This document shows, piece after piece, positions 1 through 7,353 of a DNA stretch of 26,655 bases; position 1 is the first letter of the stretch, and each line of letters starts with the position of its first letter. Position numbers and translations under genes: made by a program. The DNA is from CAZTWC01 sp964617105 [NCBI: uncultured Myxococcia bacterium] (GTDB lineage: Bacteria > CAZTWC01). The notes below the pieces were generated by a model. The model saw only the letters and a program-made list of their open reading frames with translations, searched no databases and was not told where the DNA came from. Location of the stretch: NCBI GenBank assembly GCA_964617105.1, contig CAZTWC010000016.1, positions 1 to 26,655 on the forward strand, read 5' to 3'.

Positions 1-275
1 TATTCGTTGAAGGGGAAAAAGACGGTCAAAAAATTCGTCATAGTTTTGACCTTGTCGATTATTACGACGCCAAGACAAAAACTCACTCAATGGCACGTAC
101 CACCGGATATACCGCAACCATGGCCATTCGCTTATTGGCCGAGGGACTTTATTCTCAAAAAGGTGTCATCCCCCCCGAGTTGATAGGACGGCATAAAGAC
201 TGTGTTGATTTTATGGTGGCTGGACTGCGTGAGCGTGGAATCGTTTATCGGGAGTCAGTAGAATTGCTCGGTTAA
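1..275 (+). CDS. Saccharopine dehydrogenase-family protein, C-terminal end (partial)
   Basis: The reading frame is open from the left edge (first full codon at base 3) to a TAA at 273-275, giving about 90 C-terminal residues; the start lies outside the window. The segment ARTTGYTAT, followed by LLAEGLYSQKGVIPPE and a tail ending GLRERGIVYRE, matches the C-terminal catalytic domain of saccharopine dehydrogenase / lysine 6-dehydrogenase-like oxidoreductases. These NAD(P)-dependent enzymes form or cleave saccharopine-type or related imino bonds in lysine or polyamine metabolism. The N-terminal Rossmann domain is not visible, so the exact substrate cannot be assigned. The gene ends 162 bases before the next one and is probably a separate transcription unit. 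Confidence 0.8.
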   Translation, partial: FVEGEKDGQKIRHSFDLVDYYDAKTKTHSMARTTGYTATMAIRLLAEGLYSQKGVIPPELIGRHKDCVDFMVAGLRERGIVYRESVELLG

Positions 276-348
276 TCAAGTTTAGGGTAATTCTTAATTG
301 TCATGATGAAGAAATAGACAATCCATTCAAAACATATCAAATTAAATC

Positions 349-376
349 TTGCAATTATCTCTGAATACTATATTAT
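349..376 (+). promoter_or_regulatory. Candidate sigma70-type promoter
   Basis: TTGCAA at 349-354 and TATTAT at 371-376 are separated by 16 bases, about 60 bases upstream of the phosphatase gene starting at 438. Both boxes are near consensus, but the surroundings are AT-rich, so a chance match is possible. The -10 box lies inside an inverted repeat, which would let a bound regulator block it. Confidence 0.4.
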
Positions 377-410
377 GTCGTTCTTATTATGTAATATAGT
401 ATCGTATTCA
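362..410. promoter_or_regulatory. Nested inverted repeats (possible operator or hairpin)
   Basis: ATACTATATTA at 365-375 is the exact reverse complement of TAATATAGTAT at 392-402, an 11-base perfect repeat with a 16-base spacer. A second perfect pair, TGAATAC at 362-368 and GTATTCA at 404-410, overlaps its outer side. The two pairings are mutually exclusive in part. The structure overlaps the candidate -10 box and precedes the gene at 438. There is no GC-rich stem with a T-run, so it does not look like a classical terminator. An operator or 5' UTR hairpin is the more likely reading. Confidence 0.5.
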
Positions 411-437
411 AATCAATCTCAGTAGGAAAACAACTCT

Positions 438-3041
438 ATGCAAAAAATAAACAAGTTTAAAATTTTTACTCTCCTACTTCTGACCCTGGTTATAACGGTT
501 TTCTTCTCCTGCGGCAGCGGCCTCAAACAGAAAACTCCACCTGTAGCCAAAAATGGAGTGCTAGATGTCACTGGTTGGGACTTTAATAGGGATGGTTCCC
601 TTAAACTAGAAGGTGAGTGGGACTTTTACTGGAAAAAATTGATAGACCCCAAGGAATTTAAAAAAAATCCAGAAAAGTTTCTACCCAAAAAAAATACTAT
701 CCCGGTACCTGGAAATTGGAACACCTTTACTCCCCCTGGAGGGAAGGAAGTTGGCGGGATTGGCTATGCTACCTATGTTTTAAAGATTGTGGGTTTATCA
801 GCCGATTCAAAAAAGGATTTGGGCCTTCAATTGTTTGAAGCCGGAACAGAATACGCAGTATACTTTTTGCCTGTTTCCACCAGACACTTTTTTCCTGCTG
901 CAACCAGCCTTGAACCTAACCAAGACCTTGAACCCGTTATGCAAAATGGGATAGTAGCCACTGATAAATCAAATTCTCTTCCCCACTCTTTTCCCTTGAT
1001 AAAAAAAATACCTCAATGGAAAAAAACCTCTTATATCCTGGTCCAGATATCCAATCACCGTCACCGGTCTGGCGGATTCTGGGAACCACTGTGGTTTGGC
1101 TATAAAAATAGCCTCGTCAAAAAAAGGGAAAATAGCAGGGCGCGATCTTTTTTTATCCTCGGCATTATACTCATTATGGCTCTTTATCACTTAGGCCTTT
1201 TTAGCCAGCGCAGAGAGGACAAAGCCAGCCTTTTATTTAGTATGTTTTGTTTTAATATTGTTGCCCGTGTGAGTTGTACCGACAAATTAATCCATGAACT
1301 TTTTTCTACTCCTGGAGAAATCACCTTTGAACTGCTATATAAATTAGAATACATGACCTTTTATCTGGCCACACCTATTTTTTATACTTTTTTATGCCTC
1401 GTTTTTACAAAAGAGTTTCCCCGCATTGTACATCGCTTTATGTGGGTAATAGCGGGTTTGTTTATTCTTGAACTTCTGATCTTTCAGATAATATTCTACT
1501 CTGTTTATAACTTTATTTATCAACTTATAACTCTCACTATTTGTTCATATGCGGTTTATTGCATCGTCAAGTCAGTTTTCCATAAGAGAGAGGGGGCTTT
1601 AATAACATTTGTCGGGTTTATGATACTTTTTGTAACAACAATACAGGACTTTCTGCATTCACAAAATATTATTAACACCTCGTTGCTTAACCAGTATGGC
1701 CTGGTGGCTTTTATATTTGCCCAAAGTTACATGTTGTCAAAACTTTTTGCCCGGGCCTATATTACATCAGAAAAATTAGGTAAACAATTGGCTGTGGTTC
1801 ATAACATTGGCGCCTCTATCTCGCGTATGAATAAAATTAAGGCGTTGCTGGAAGAGTCAATTCAGTCAATTTGCAAACTCCTCGGTGCTAAAGAAGGCTC
1901 CATTTTTTTATATAACGACAAAGAAAACTCCCTGATGAGTGAAGTGACTTATGGTATAAATGATGATAAAATACCTTCTGTATTCCAAATCGGGGAAGGA
2001 ATTGCCGGTCTCAGTTTCCAGGATAGGAAAACCATCCTGATTGATGATATTAACAAAGATGAGCGGTTTATAAAACCAGACACAACATCATCCAAGAGCA
2101 GACGTAGCGCTATGATGACCATACCTTTAACATACCAGGATACAATCTACGGGGTCATCAATATCAACGATAAGCAGACTGACTCTTTAATATTTGACCA
2201 GAACGATCAATATGTGGCCGAGATGGTATCAACCAACATCGCTATCCAGATAAAAAATATCGAATTGCTGGTGGCTACCGCTGAACAGGCGCGCATGGAC
2301 CAGGAATTGAAAACCGCTCAGGCCGTACAGGAGGCTCTCTTTCCAGAAGAAGATCTGAGCCAGGAAAGATTGACAACCGCTGGTTTTTTCCAGTCAGCAT
2401 CGGAAACAGGCGGTGATTGGTATGGATATGTCATGGATGGTGGGCGCTATCAATACATCCTCATCGGAGATGTCACCGGCCACGGCTCTCCGGCGGCGTT
2501 AGTTACCGCAGCAGTTGACGGCGCCTGCTCTACCATCCAAAGAATGTTAGATGAAACAGGGTTGCTTACACTTTCACCTGCTTCGATGATGGTATTCTTA
2601 AATTCCGCGGTGTTTAAGGCTGGTAAACAAAAATATGTCATGACCTTCTTTGCCTCCCGGTTCGACATCCAAACCCGGGAATTGGTATTTTCCAATGCTG
2701 GGCACAATTTTCCTTATTATTACTCAGCAGAGAAAAATAAATTGCGGGGTTTGGCTTTACGGGGAAACCGGCTGGGCTACAATAAAGATGTTACATTTAA
2801 AGAAAAAACAATACAATTGTCTATAGATGACATGATACTGTTTTTTACAGACGGACTAATTGAGTGCACCAATGAAAAAGGCGAAGAATATGGCAAAAAA
2901 AGATTGAAGAATAACTTAATTGCCAATGCGCACAAGGACGTATACGAAATTCGGGATAAGATTGTAAAAGATGCGTATGAATTCTTCGGAGACGAACCAA
3001 GAGACGATGATGTGACTCTGGTGGTGGCAAAAATTTCTTAA
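438..3041 (+). CDS. Lipoprotein-anchored 7TM-GAF-SpoIIE (PP2C) phosphatase
   Basis: This 867-residue signalling protein begins with a lipoprotein signal (lipobox VFFSC, Cys25). An extracytoplasmic region of about 200 residues follows, resembling the jelly-roll sensor of 7TMR-DISM receptors (WDFNRDGSLKLEGEWDFYW). A block of hydrophobic segments at about 237-434 fits seven membrane helices. A GAF domain lies at about 450-610. After a short coiled linker (QELKTAQAVQEALFP), a SpoIIE/RsbU-type PP2C phosphatase domain occupies about 640-867. Metal-binding aspartates are visible in GGDWYG, GDVTGHG, FFTDGLIE and DDDVTLVV, so the phosphatase should be active. Family members dephosphorylate anti-anti-sigma (STAS) proteins in partner-switching pathways; no such partner is in the window. 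The next gene starts within 24 bases, so an operon with the two TRAP binding proteins is likely. Confidence 0.9.
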   Translation: MQKINKFKIFTLLLLTLVITVFFSCGSGLKQKTPPVAKNGVLDVTGWDFNRDGSLKLEGEWDFYWKKLIDPKEFKKNPEKFLPKKNTIPVPGNWNTFTPPGGKEVGGIGYATYVLKIVGLSADSKKDLGLQLFEAGTEYAVYFLPVSTRHFFPAATSLEPNQDLEPVMQNGIVATDKSNSLPHSFPLIKKIPQWKKTSYILVQISNHRHRSGGFWEPLWFGYKNSLVKKRENSRARSFFILGIILIMALYHLGLFSQRREDKASLLFSMFCFNIVARVSCTDKLIHELFSTPGEITFELLYKLEYMTFYLATPIFYTFLCLVFTKEFPRIVHRFMWVIAGLFILELLIFQIIFYSVYNFIYQLITLTICSYAVYCIVKSVFHKREGALITFVGFMILFVTTIQDFLHSQNIINTSLLNQYGLVAFIFAQSYMLSKLFARAYITSEKLGKQLAVVHNIGASISRMNKIKALLEESIQSICKLLGAKEGSIFLYNDKENSLMSEVTYGINDDKIPSVFQIGEGIAGLSFQDRKTILIDDINKDERFIKPDTTSSKSRRSAMMTIPLTYQDTIYGVININDKQTDSLIFDQNDQYVAEMVSTNIAIQIKNIELLVATAEQARMDQELKTAQAVQEALFPEEDLSQERLTTAGFFQSASETGGDWYGYVMDGGRYQYILIGDVTGHGSPAALVTAAVDGACSTIQRMLDETGLLTLSPASMMVFLNSAVFKAGKQKYVMTFFASRFDIQTRELVFSNAGHNFPYYYSAEKNKLRGLALRGNRLGYNKDVTFKEKTIQLSIDDMILFFTDGLIECTNEKGEEYGKKRLKNNLIANAHKDVYEIRDKIVKDAYEFFGDEPRDDDVTLVVAKIS

Positions 3042-3064
3042 CTGTGCTCAGTGAGGAGAAGCTG

Positions 3065-4111
3065 TTGAAAGGCAATAAAATTACCCCCATAATTAATTAT
3101 CACTTTTTTCTTCTTATAATACTATCCTTTCTGATTATTCCAACTAACAGTTGGGCTAAAAAGAAAAAAAGGATAAAAATAAAAATCGCTACTACGGCTC
3201 CTAACAACACTCCATGGACAGATGCCCTTAATACCATTAAAAAGAAACTCAACAAGGCAAGTAAAAAGCGTTTTAGGGGAAAACTTTACCCCGGGGCCAT
3301 TCTGGGCGGTGAAAAGTTTATGTTGCGATCCTGTTCCAAGGGAAAAATACAGATTTTTGCCGGTTCTCCGGGGGCAGTGGCCGCTTATGCACCTATTGTC
3401 GAACTTCTTGAGCTACCCTTTCTATTTGATACAAACAGTGAAGTCGATTATATCATCGACAAGGTTGTCCACCAGGTTTTGTACAATGCTATATATGAAA
3501 AAGGTTTTGTCCTTATGGGATGGTCTGTAAACGGATGGCAGAACATGGCTAATTCTAAACGGCTAATTAAATCACTTTCGGACCTGAAAGGATTAAAAAT
3601 GCGGTCACAGGAAACAGCGCTTTTTATGGATACCTGGAAGGCTTTTGGGGCTTCACCTATACCCATTGCAGTCACGGAAGTTTTATCGGCTCTGCAGGTA
3701 AATATTATAGACGGGTTTGCCCAGACGCCCCTATATACCTTTGCGACCTCCTGGTACCAGGGCATCAAATACTACTCTCTTACACGCCACATCTACCAGC
3801 CAGCAATTGTGGTAGCCAGCAGAAAATGGTATGATGCTCTACCCCAAGATTTGCAAAAAGTGTTTCTCGAGTCTCCCAAAAAGATTATAATCGATTCCAG
3901 AAAAAATGTCCGGAAATTAAGCCCGGTCTTACTCGAAAACCTGAAAAAGGCGGGCGTCCAGACTTATACCCTCACCGAGCAGGAGCGCCGGGCCATTGCC
4001 AAACCAGCCCAAAAGGTGCATACTAAATATATAGCCAATGCTTCTCCCGGGGCCCAGAAACTCTACCGGAAGATCATAGCCGCCCTGAAGAAACGCAGAA
4101 AAACTAAATAA
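3065..4111 (+). CDS. TRAP transporter solute-binding protein, DctP family (copy 1)
   Basis: This is a periplasmic solute-binding protein of the DctP type, about 348 residues. I chose the TTG at 3065 because GAGGAG lies 6 bases upstream and it gives a clean signal peptide ending NSWA; a GTG at 3044 would place the ribosome-binding site inside the coding region. The mature protein starts with a lysine-rich run and then the DctP fold, with LELPFLFD, an NGWQN segment, and DLKGLKMRSQE, whose arginine corresponds to the carboxylate-binding arginine of the family. DctP proteins hand organic acids or similar ligands to DctQ/DctM membrane subunits, but no such genes are nearby. It follows the SpoIIE phosphatase closely and a paralogue follows it, which suggests sensing or shared use of a remote permease (inference). 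Confidence 0.88.
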   Translation: MKGNKITPIINYHFFLLIILSFLIIPTNSWAKKKKRIKIKIATTAPNNTPWTDALNTIKKKLNKASKKRFRGKLYPGAILGGEKFMLRSCSKGKIQIFAGSPGAVAAYAPIVELLELPFLFDTNSEVDYIIDKVVHQVLYNAIYEKGFVLMGWSVNGWQNMANSKRLIKSLSDLKGLKMRSQETALFMDTWKAFGASPIPIAVTEVLSALQVNIIDGFAQTPLYTFATSWYQGIKYYSLTRHIYQPAIVVASRKWYDALPQDLQKVFLESPKKIIIDSRKNVRKLSPVLLENLKKAGVQTYTLTEQERRAIAKPAQKVHTKYIANASPGAQKLYRKIIAALKKRRKTK

Positions 4112-4130
4112 ACGATTAGGAGATATTTTG

Positions 4131-5180
4131 ATGGAACAATTTTTTAAAACTTTCCGCTCGCCTATCTATGTGGCACTATTTTCACTATTCTTTCTCCTGC
4201 AGTTTGATAATGAATGCCTGGCCAAAAAGAAAAAAAAGAAAAGGATAAAGGTAAAATTGGGTTCTGTAGTTCCAGAAGGCACTCCCTGGTCTGAATCTGG
4301 AAAGTGGATTAAAAAACGCTTAGAAAAAAACAGTAACAAAAAATTTAGAGTTAAATTGTATTTTGGCGGTACACTAGGTGACGAGAAAAACATAATCAAA
4401 CGTTGCAAAAAAGGAAGTATCCAGATGTACGGCGGCAGTATAGGGAATTTGGCAAATGAGGTACCCCTGTTCGACATCCTGGAGTTGCCCTTTATGTTCA
4501 ATACGCTGGATGAAATAGATTTCGTACTGGACGAAGTGGCTAAACAGGAACTTAAAAAAGCTATGTATGAAAAGGGATTTGTCTTGATGGAATGGACGGA
4601 AAATGGTTGGCGAAATTTTGCCACCATAAAGGGATTTATCAAATCACCCAAGGACCTGAAAGGTCTGAGGATGCGCTCCCAGGAAAATCCTATCTACATC
4701 AATACCTGGAAGGCTTTTGGCGCTTCCCCTTTACCCATCGGAGTAACGGAAGTGCTAAGTTCGCTACAGGTCGGGGTGGTGGACGGTTTTGACCAGACTC
4801 TGCTCTTCACCTTTGCGACTTCCTGGTACCAGGGAATAAAATATTACTCTGTCTCCCGCCATATCCACCAGGCTGGTGCCATCTTTGTCAGCCGTAAGTT
4901 TTATGATAAGTTGCCCCAGGATCTGCAAGATGTGATGATGAATGGTACTGATAAGGAGACAGTACTGGTCCGCAAAAAGGTCAGAGCCTTAAGTAAGGTC
5001 TTACTAGAAAACCTGAGAAAGGCAGGTGTCCAGACCTATACCCTCACCGATCAGGAACGCCAGACCTTTGTCAAACCGGCCCAAAAAGTACAATCTAAAT
5101 ATATAGCCAAAGCTTCTCCCGAAGTCCAGAAACTCTACCGGAAGATCACCGCCGCCCTGAAGAAACGCCGGGGCAAATAG
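4131..5180 (+). CDS. TRAP transporter solute-binding protein, DctP family (copy 2)
   Basis: This tandem paralogue of the preceding gene has about 349 residues. AGGAG at 4118-4122 is 8 bases before the ATG at 4131; a TTG at 4128 is the less likely start. The signal peptide ends near ECLA and is followed by a run of lysines, as in copy 1. Shared blocks include DLKGLRMRSQE, TWKAFGASP, TEVLSSLQV and FATSWYQGIKYYS. The last roughly 55 residues are especially close to copy 1, at the DNA level too. Predicted location is the periplasm, binding a small, probably acidic ligand. No DctQ or DctM genes are present. The 19-base gap after copy 1 supports one operon. Divergence in the N-terminal lobe suggests the two copies recognise different ligands or partners. 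Confidence 0.88.
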   Translation: MEQFFKTFRSPIYVALFSLFFLLQFDNECLAKKKKKKRIKVKLGSVVPEGTPWSESGKWIKKRLEKNSNKKFRVKLYFGGTLGDEKNIIKRCKKGSIQMYGGSIGNLANEVPLFDILELPFMFNTLDEIDFVLDEVAKQELKKAMYEKGFVLMEWTENGWRNFATIKGFIKSPKDLKGLRMRSQENPIYINTWKAFGASPLPIGVTEVLSSLQVGVVDGFDQTLLFTFATSWYQGIKYYSVSRHIHQAGAIFVSRKFYDKLPQDLQDVMMNGTDKETVLVRKKVRALSKVLLENLRKAGVQTYTLTDQERQTFVKPAQKVQSKYIAKASPEVQKLYRKITAALKKRRGK

Positions 5181-5225
5181 GACTGGAAAATTTTGCCCCC
5201 CAAAATGAGATGATTCTTCAAGGAT

Positions 5226-5756
5226 ATGTGGCCTACTCAACTTGATTTTATCTTTGATGAACAGATTTACCACCAGGTTATCCGGGAACGGATCCCTGCG
5301 GCTAAAATATTTGTTTGGATTGCCACCGCTGACATAAAAAATCTGCATGTTCATCAAGGGAAAAAGATGGTGCCTTTTTTGAAAATATTGTCAGAATTGA
5401 TGCGCCGGAATATCCATATTCGACTCATTCATGCCAAAGAACCGGGTATATCTTTTAGAAAGGATTTTGACCGTTTTCCTCTGCTTTTCAATATGGAACG
5501 GCTATTTTGCCCCAGAGTTCACTTTAAAACAGTGGTAGTTGATGGTAATTTTGCCTATTTAGGCAGCGCCAATTTAACCGGCGCTGGAATGGGGGCTAAA
5601 AGTAAAAAAAGGAGAAATTTCGAAAACGGTATCATTACCGAGGAACAGATACTGGTTAGTAAAATTATGGATCAGTTTGATGGATTGTGGATTGGAAAAC
5701 ACTGCCCCACCTGTGACAGAACCGATTATTGCGATTCACACAAAGATATGAATTGA
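5226..5756 (+). CDS. Single-HKD phospholipase D-like protein
   Basis: This 176-residue protein has one complete HKD motif: His99, Lys101, Asp106, then GSAN at 113-116. The length and single motif match Nuc/BfiI-type members, which dimerise to build one active site for phosphodiester cleavage; a DNA or phospholipid substrate cannot be told apart here. There is no signal peptide, so it is probably cytoplasmic. The C-terminus has a cysteine group (Cys160, Cys163, Cys169) that could bind a metal, which is unusual for this short class. The start is the first ATG after an in-frame TGA at 5211, with a purine-rich AAGGA very close upstream. It lies 45 bases after the second binding protein and may be the last gene of that operon. 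Confidence 0.75.
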   Translation: MWPTQLDFIFDEQIYHQVIRERIPAAKIFVWIATADIKNLHVHQGKKMVPFLKILSELMRRNIHIRLIHAKEPGISFRKDFDRFPLLFNMERLFCPRVHFKTVVVDGNFAYLGSANLTGAGMGAKSKKRRNFENGIITEEQILVSKIMDQFDGLWIGKHCPTCDRTDYCDSHKDMN

Positions 5757-5825
5757 ACCAGGCTAAAAAACATTATCCTAACCGTATGATATTATCGCAG
5801 AAATAGTGGACTTTGGTCAATTTGC

Positions 5826-6332
5826 TTACAATTCAATAATCTCCCCCCGTAGTTCTCCATCATCAAAATAAATTCTGCCTACTGTAACAGGTTTTCCCTC
5901 CCTCTTATAACCAGCACTGCCTGGATTAAAGTACATTACCCCATTTCTATCGTATATTGAAGGCATATGGGTATGCCCATGGATAACGGCATGAAATCCT
6001 GCTGCTTGGAGATCAATATCCAAATTGTCCAGGTCATGGAGTACACAGAATAACCATTTCCCATACTCTACTATCTCATATTCATGATAATCATCAGACC
6101 AGGCTGCCGGTGCATCCATATTGCCCTTTACTGCATATACAAGAGCAATCTCCTGAAGTCTATCTATAACTTTCCGGGCAACAATATCTCCAGCATGAAT
6201 GATGATTTCTGCACCCATAAGAACTTTTAGCGCCTCTGGGCGGATAAGTCCGTGGGTGTCTGATATAATGCCTATAAACGGGTGGTTGTTACTTTTTTCT
6301 CTGTTTTTCATACTCTGTCCGCTCTTCTCCAC
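5826..6332 (-). CDS. Metallophosphoesterase, YfcE/MJ0936 family
   Basis: This small calcineurin-like phosphodiesterase (168 residues from a GTG at 6332) has all the usual metal ligands: SDTHG (Asp25, His27), HAGD (Asp49), KGNMD (Asn71), LHD (His99) and HGHTH (118-122). Family members hydrolyse phosphodiesters or phosphomonoesters using two metal ions such as manganese; the natural substrate is usually unknown. Length is normal. An ATG at 6311 would remove seven residues ahead of the fold and is an alternative start, since neither site has a strong ribosome-binding sequence. The gene converges with the PLD gene and diverges from the peroxiredoxin-glutaredoxin gene, with a 226-base gap on that side, so it stands alone. 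Confidence 0.88.
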   Translation of the reverse strand: MEKSGQSMKNREKSNNHPFIGIISDTHGLIRPEALKVLMGAEIIIHAGDIVARKVIDRLQEIALVYAVKGNMDAPAAWSDDYHEYEIVEYGKWLFCVLHDLDNLDIDLQAAGFHAVIHGHTHMPSIYDRNGVMYFNPGSAGYKREGKPVTVGRIYFDDGELRGEIIEL

Positions 6333-6558
6333 TTTGAAACTCTTCTACAATTTCCCAAACTATTACTATTAGTCGAAAAGATATCAAGTAAAGATTCTTG
6401 CGTCAATGGAATTGATCTCTTTCCTGGTCAGTGGATAAAATAATTTACCGCCACAAGAATTATCGGTCAACCCGGGATTGTGTTATTTTTTGTTAATTTA
6501 TGATATGTTCTTTTTATCTTTTTACGTGAATTTTAAATCAATTAAAAGGAGACGAAAT

Positions 6559-7293
6559 ATGTTGGAAAATAGAGAAGGTCAACAAGTGCCAGAGGTAACA
6601 TTCAAAATGATTGAAAATGGCAAATGGCAGGAAATTTCCACGGAAGAATTATTCAAAGACAAGACTGTCATTGTCTTTTCTCTGCCTGGAGCGTTCACTC
6701 CCACCTGTTCTTCCAAGCATCTGCCTCGTTACAACGAATTGGCCGGAGTTTTCAACGCCAATGGTATCGATGATATAATCTGTATTTCAGTAAATGATAC
6801 TTTTGTAATGAATGCCTGGAAAAAAGATCAAAATGGCGACAACATTACTTTTATTCCAGATGGCAATGGAGAATTTACCCAAAAAATGAAGTTACTGGTA
6901 GATAAATCCGCCATTGGATTCGGCAAGCGTTCCTGGCGGTATTCTATGCTGGTAAAAAACTGTGTTATCGAAAAAATGTTTATTGAACCGCAAAAAGATG
7001 GCGACCCTTTTGAAGTTTCCGATGCCTATACTATGTTGAACTATATCAATGCAGATGCGCAATTGCCAGATAACATCACTCTTTTTACCGTTCAGGGCTG
7101 CCCTTTCTGCGCCAAAGCCAAGAAATTGCTGCAAGAGAAAGGCCTGAAATATGAAGAAATAATAGTTGGAAACAAGGAGATCACCTCCCGCAGCCTGCGA
7201 GCCGTGTCCGGAAAAGCCACGGTTCCCCAGGTATTTATCAATGGCAAACATATTGGAGGTTCGGAAGATTTGGCCAATTTTTTCAACGGCTGA
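6559..7293 (+). CDS. Hybrid peroxiredoxin-glutaredoxin (PGdx type)
   Basis: This 244-residue fusion enzyme reduces peroxides using glutathione or a related thiol. Residues 1-165 are a Prx5-type peroxiredoxin with the peroxidatic Cys50 in PGAFTPTC and an arginine in RSWRYSM. Residues 172-244 are a glutaredoxin with CPFC (Cys181, Cys184), TVPQVFINGKHIGG and a C-terminal helix. Size and layout match the Haemophilus influenzae hybrid peroxiredoxin. The start is the ATG at 6559, preceded by AAAGGAG at 6545-6551; a TTG frame extension to 6478 adds non-homologous hydrophobic residues and is rejected. The next gene, a disulfide reductase, starts 60 bases later on the same strand and would recycle the thiol cofactor. 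Confidence 0.93.
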   Translation: MLENREGQQVPEVTFKMIENGKWQEISTEELFKDKTVIVFSLPGAFTPTCSSKHLPRYNELAGVFNANGIDDIICISVNDTFVMNAWKKDQNGDNITFIPDGNGEFTQKMKLLVDKSAIGFGKRSWRYSMLVKNCVIEKMFIEPQKDGDPFEVSDAYTMLNYINADAQLPDNITLFTVQGCPFCAKAKKLLQEKGLKYEEIIVGNKEITSRSLRAVSGKATVPQVFINGKHIGGSEDLANFFNG

Positions 7294-7353
7294 ATTAACG
7301 CAAGATTGGCGATAGATTCCAATTATCCAACGTAATATGGGGTCGGATAACTT

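Noticed and set aside
3044-3064. GTG start for the first DctP gene
   Set aside because: The GAGGAG ribosome site would lie inside the coding sequence; the TTG at 3065 is better placed and gives a normal signal peptide.
4166-4651. Minus-strand frame of 161 codons inside the second DctP gene
   Set aside because: It is composed of antisense of lysine-rich codons (runs of Phe) and overlaps a well-supported gene.
6478-6558. Upstream TTG extension of the peroxiredoxin-glutaredoxin gene
   Set aside because: The added residues have no homology, and AAAGGAG sits correctly before the ATG at 6559.
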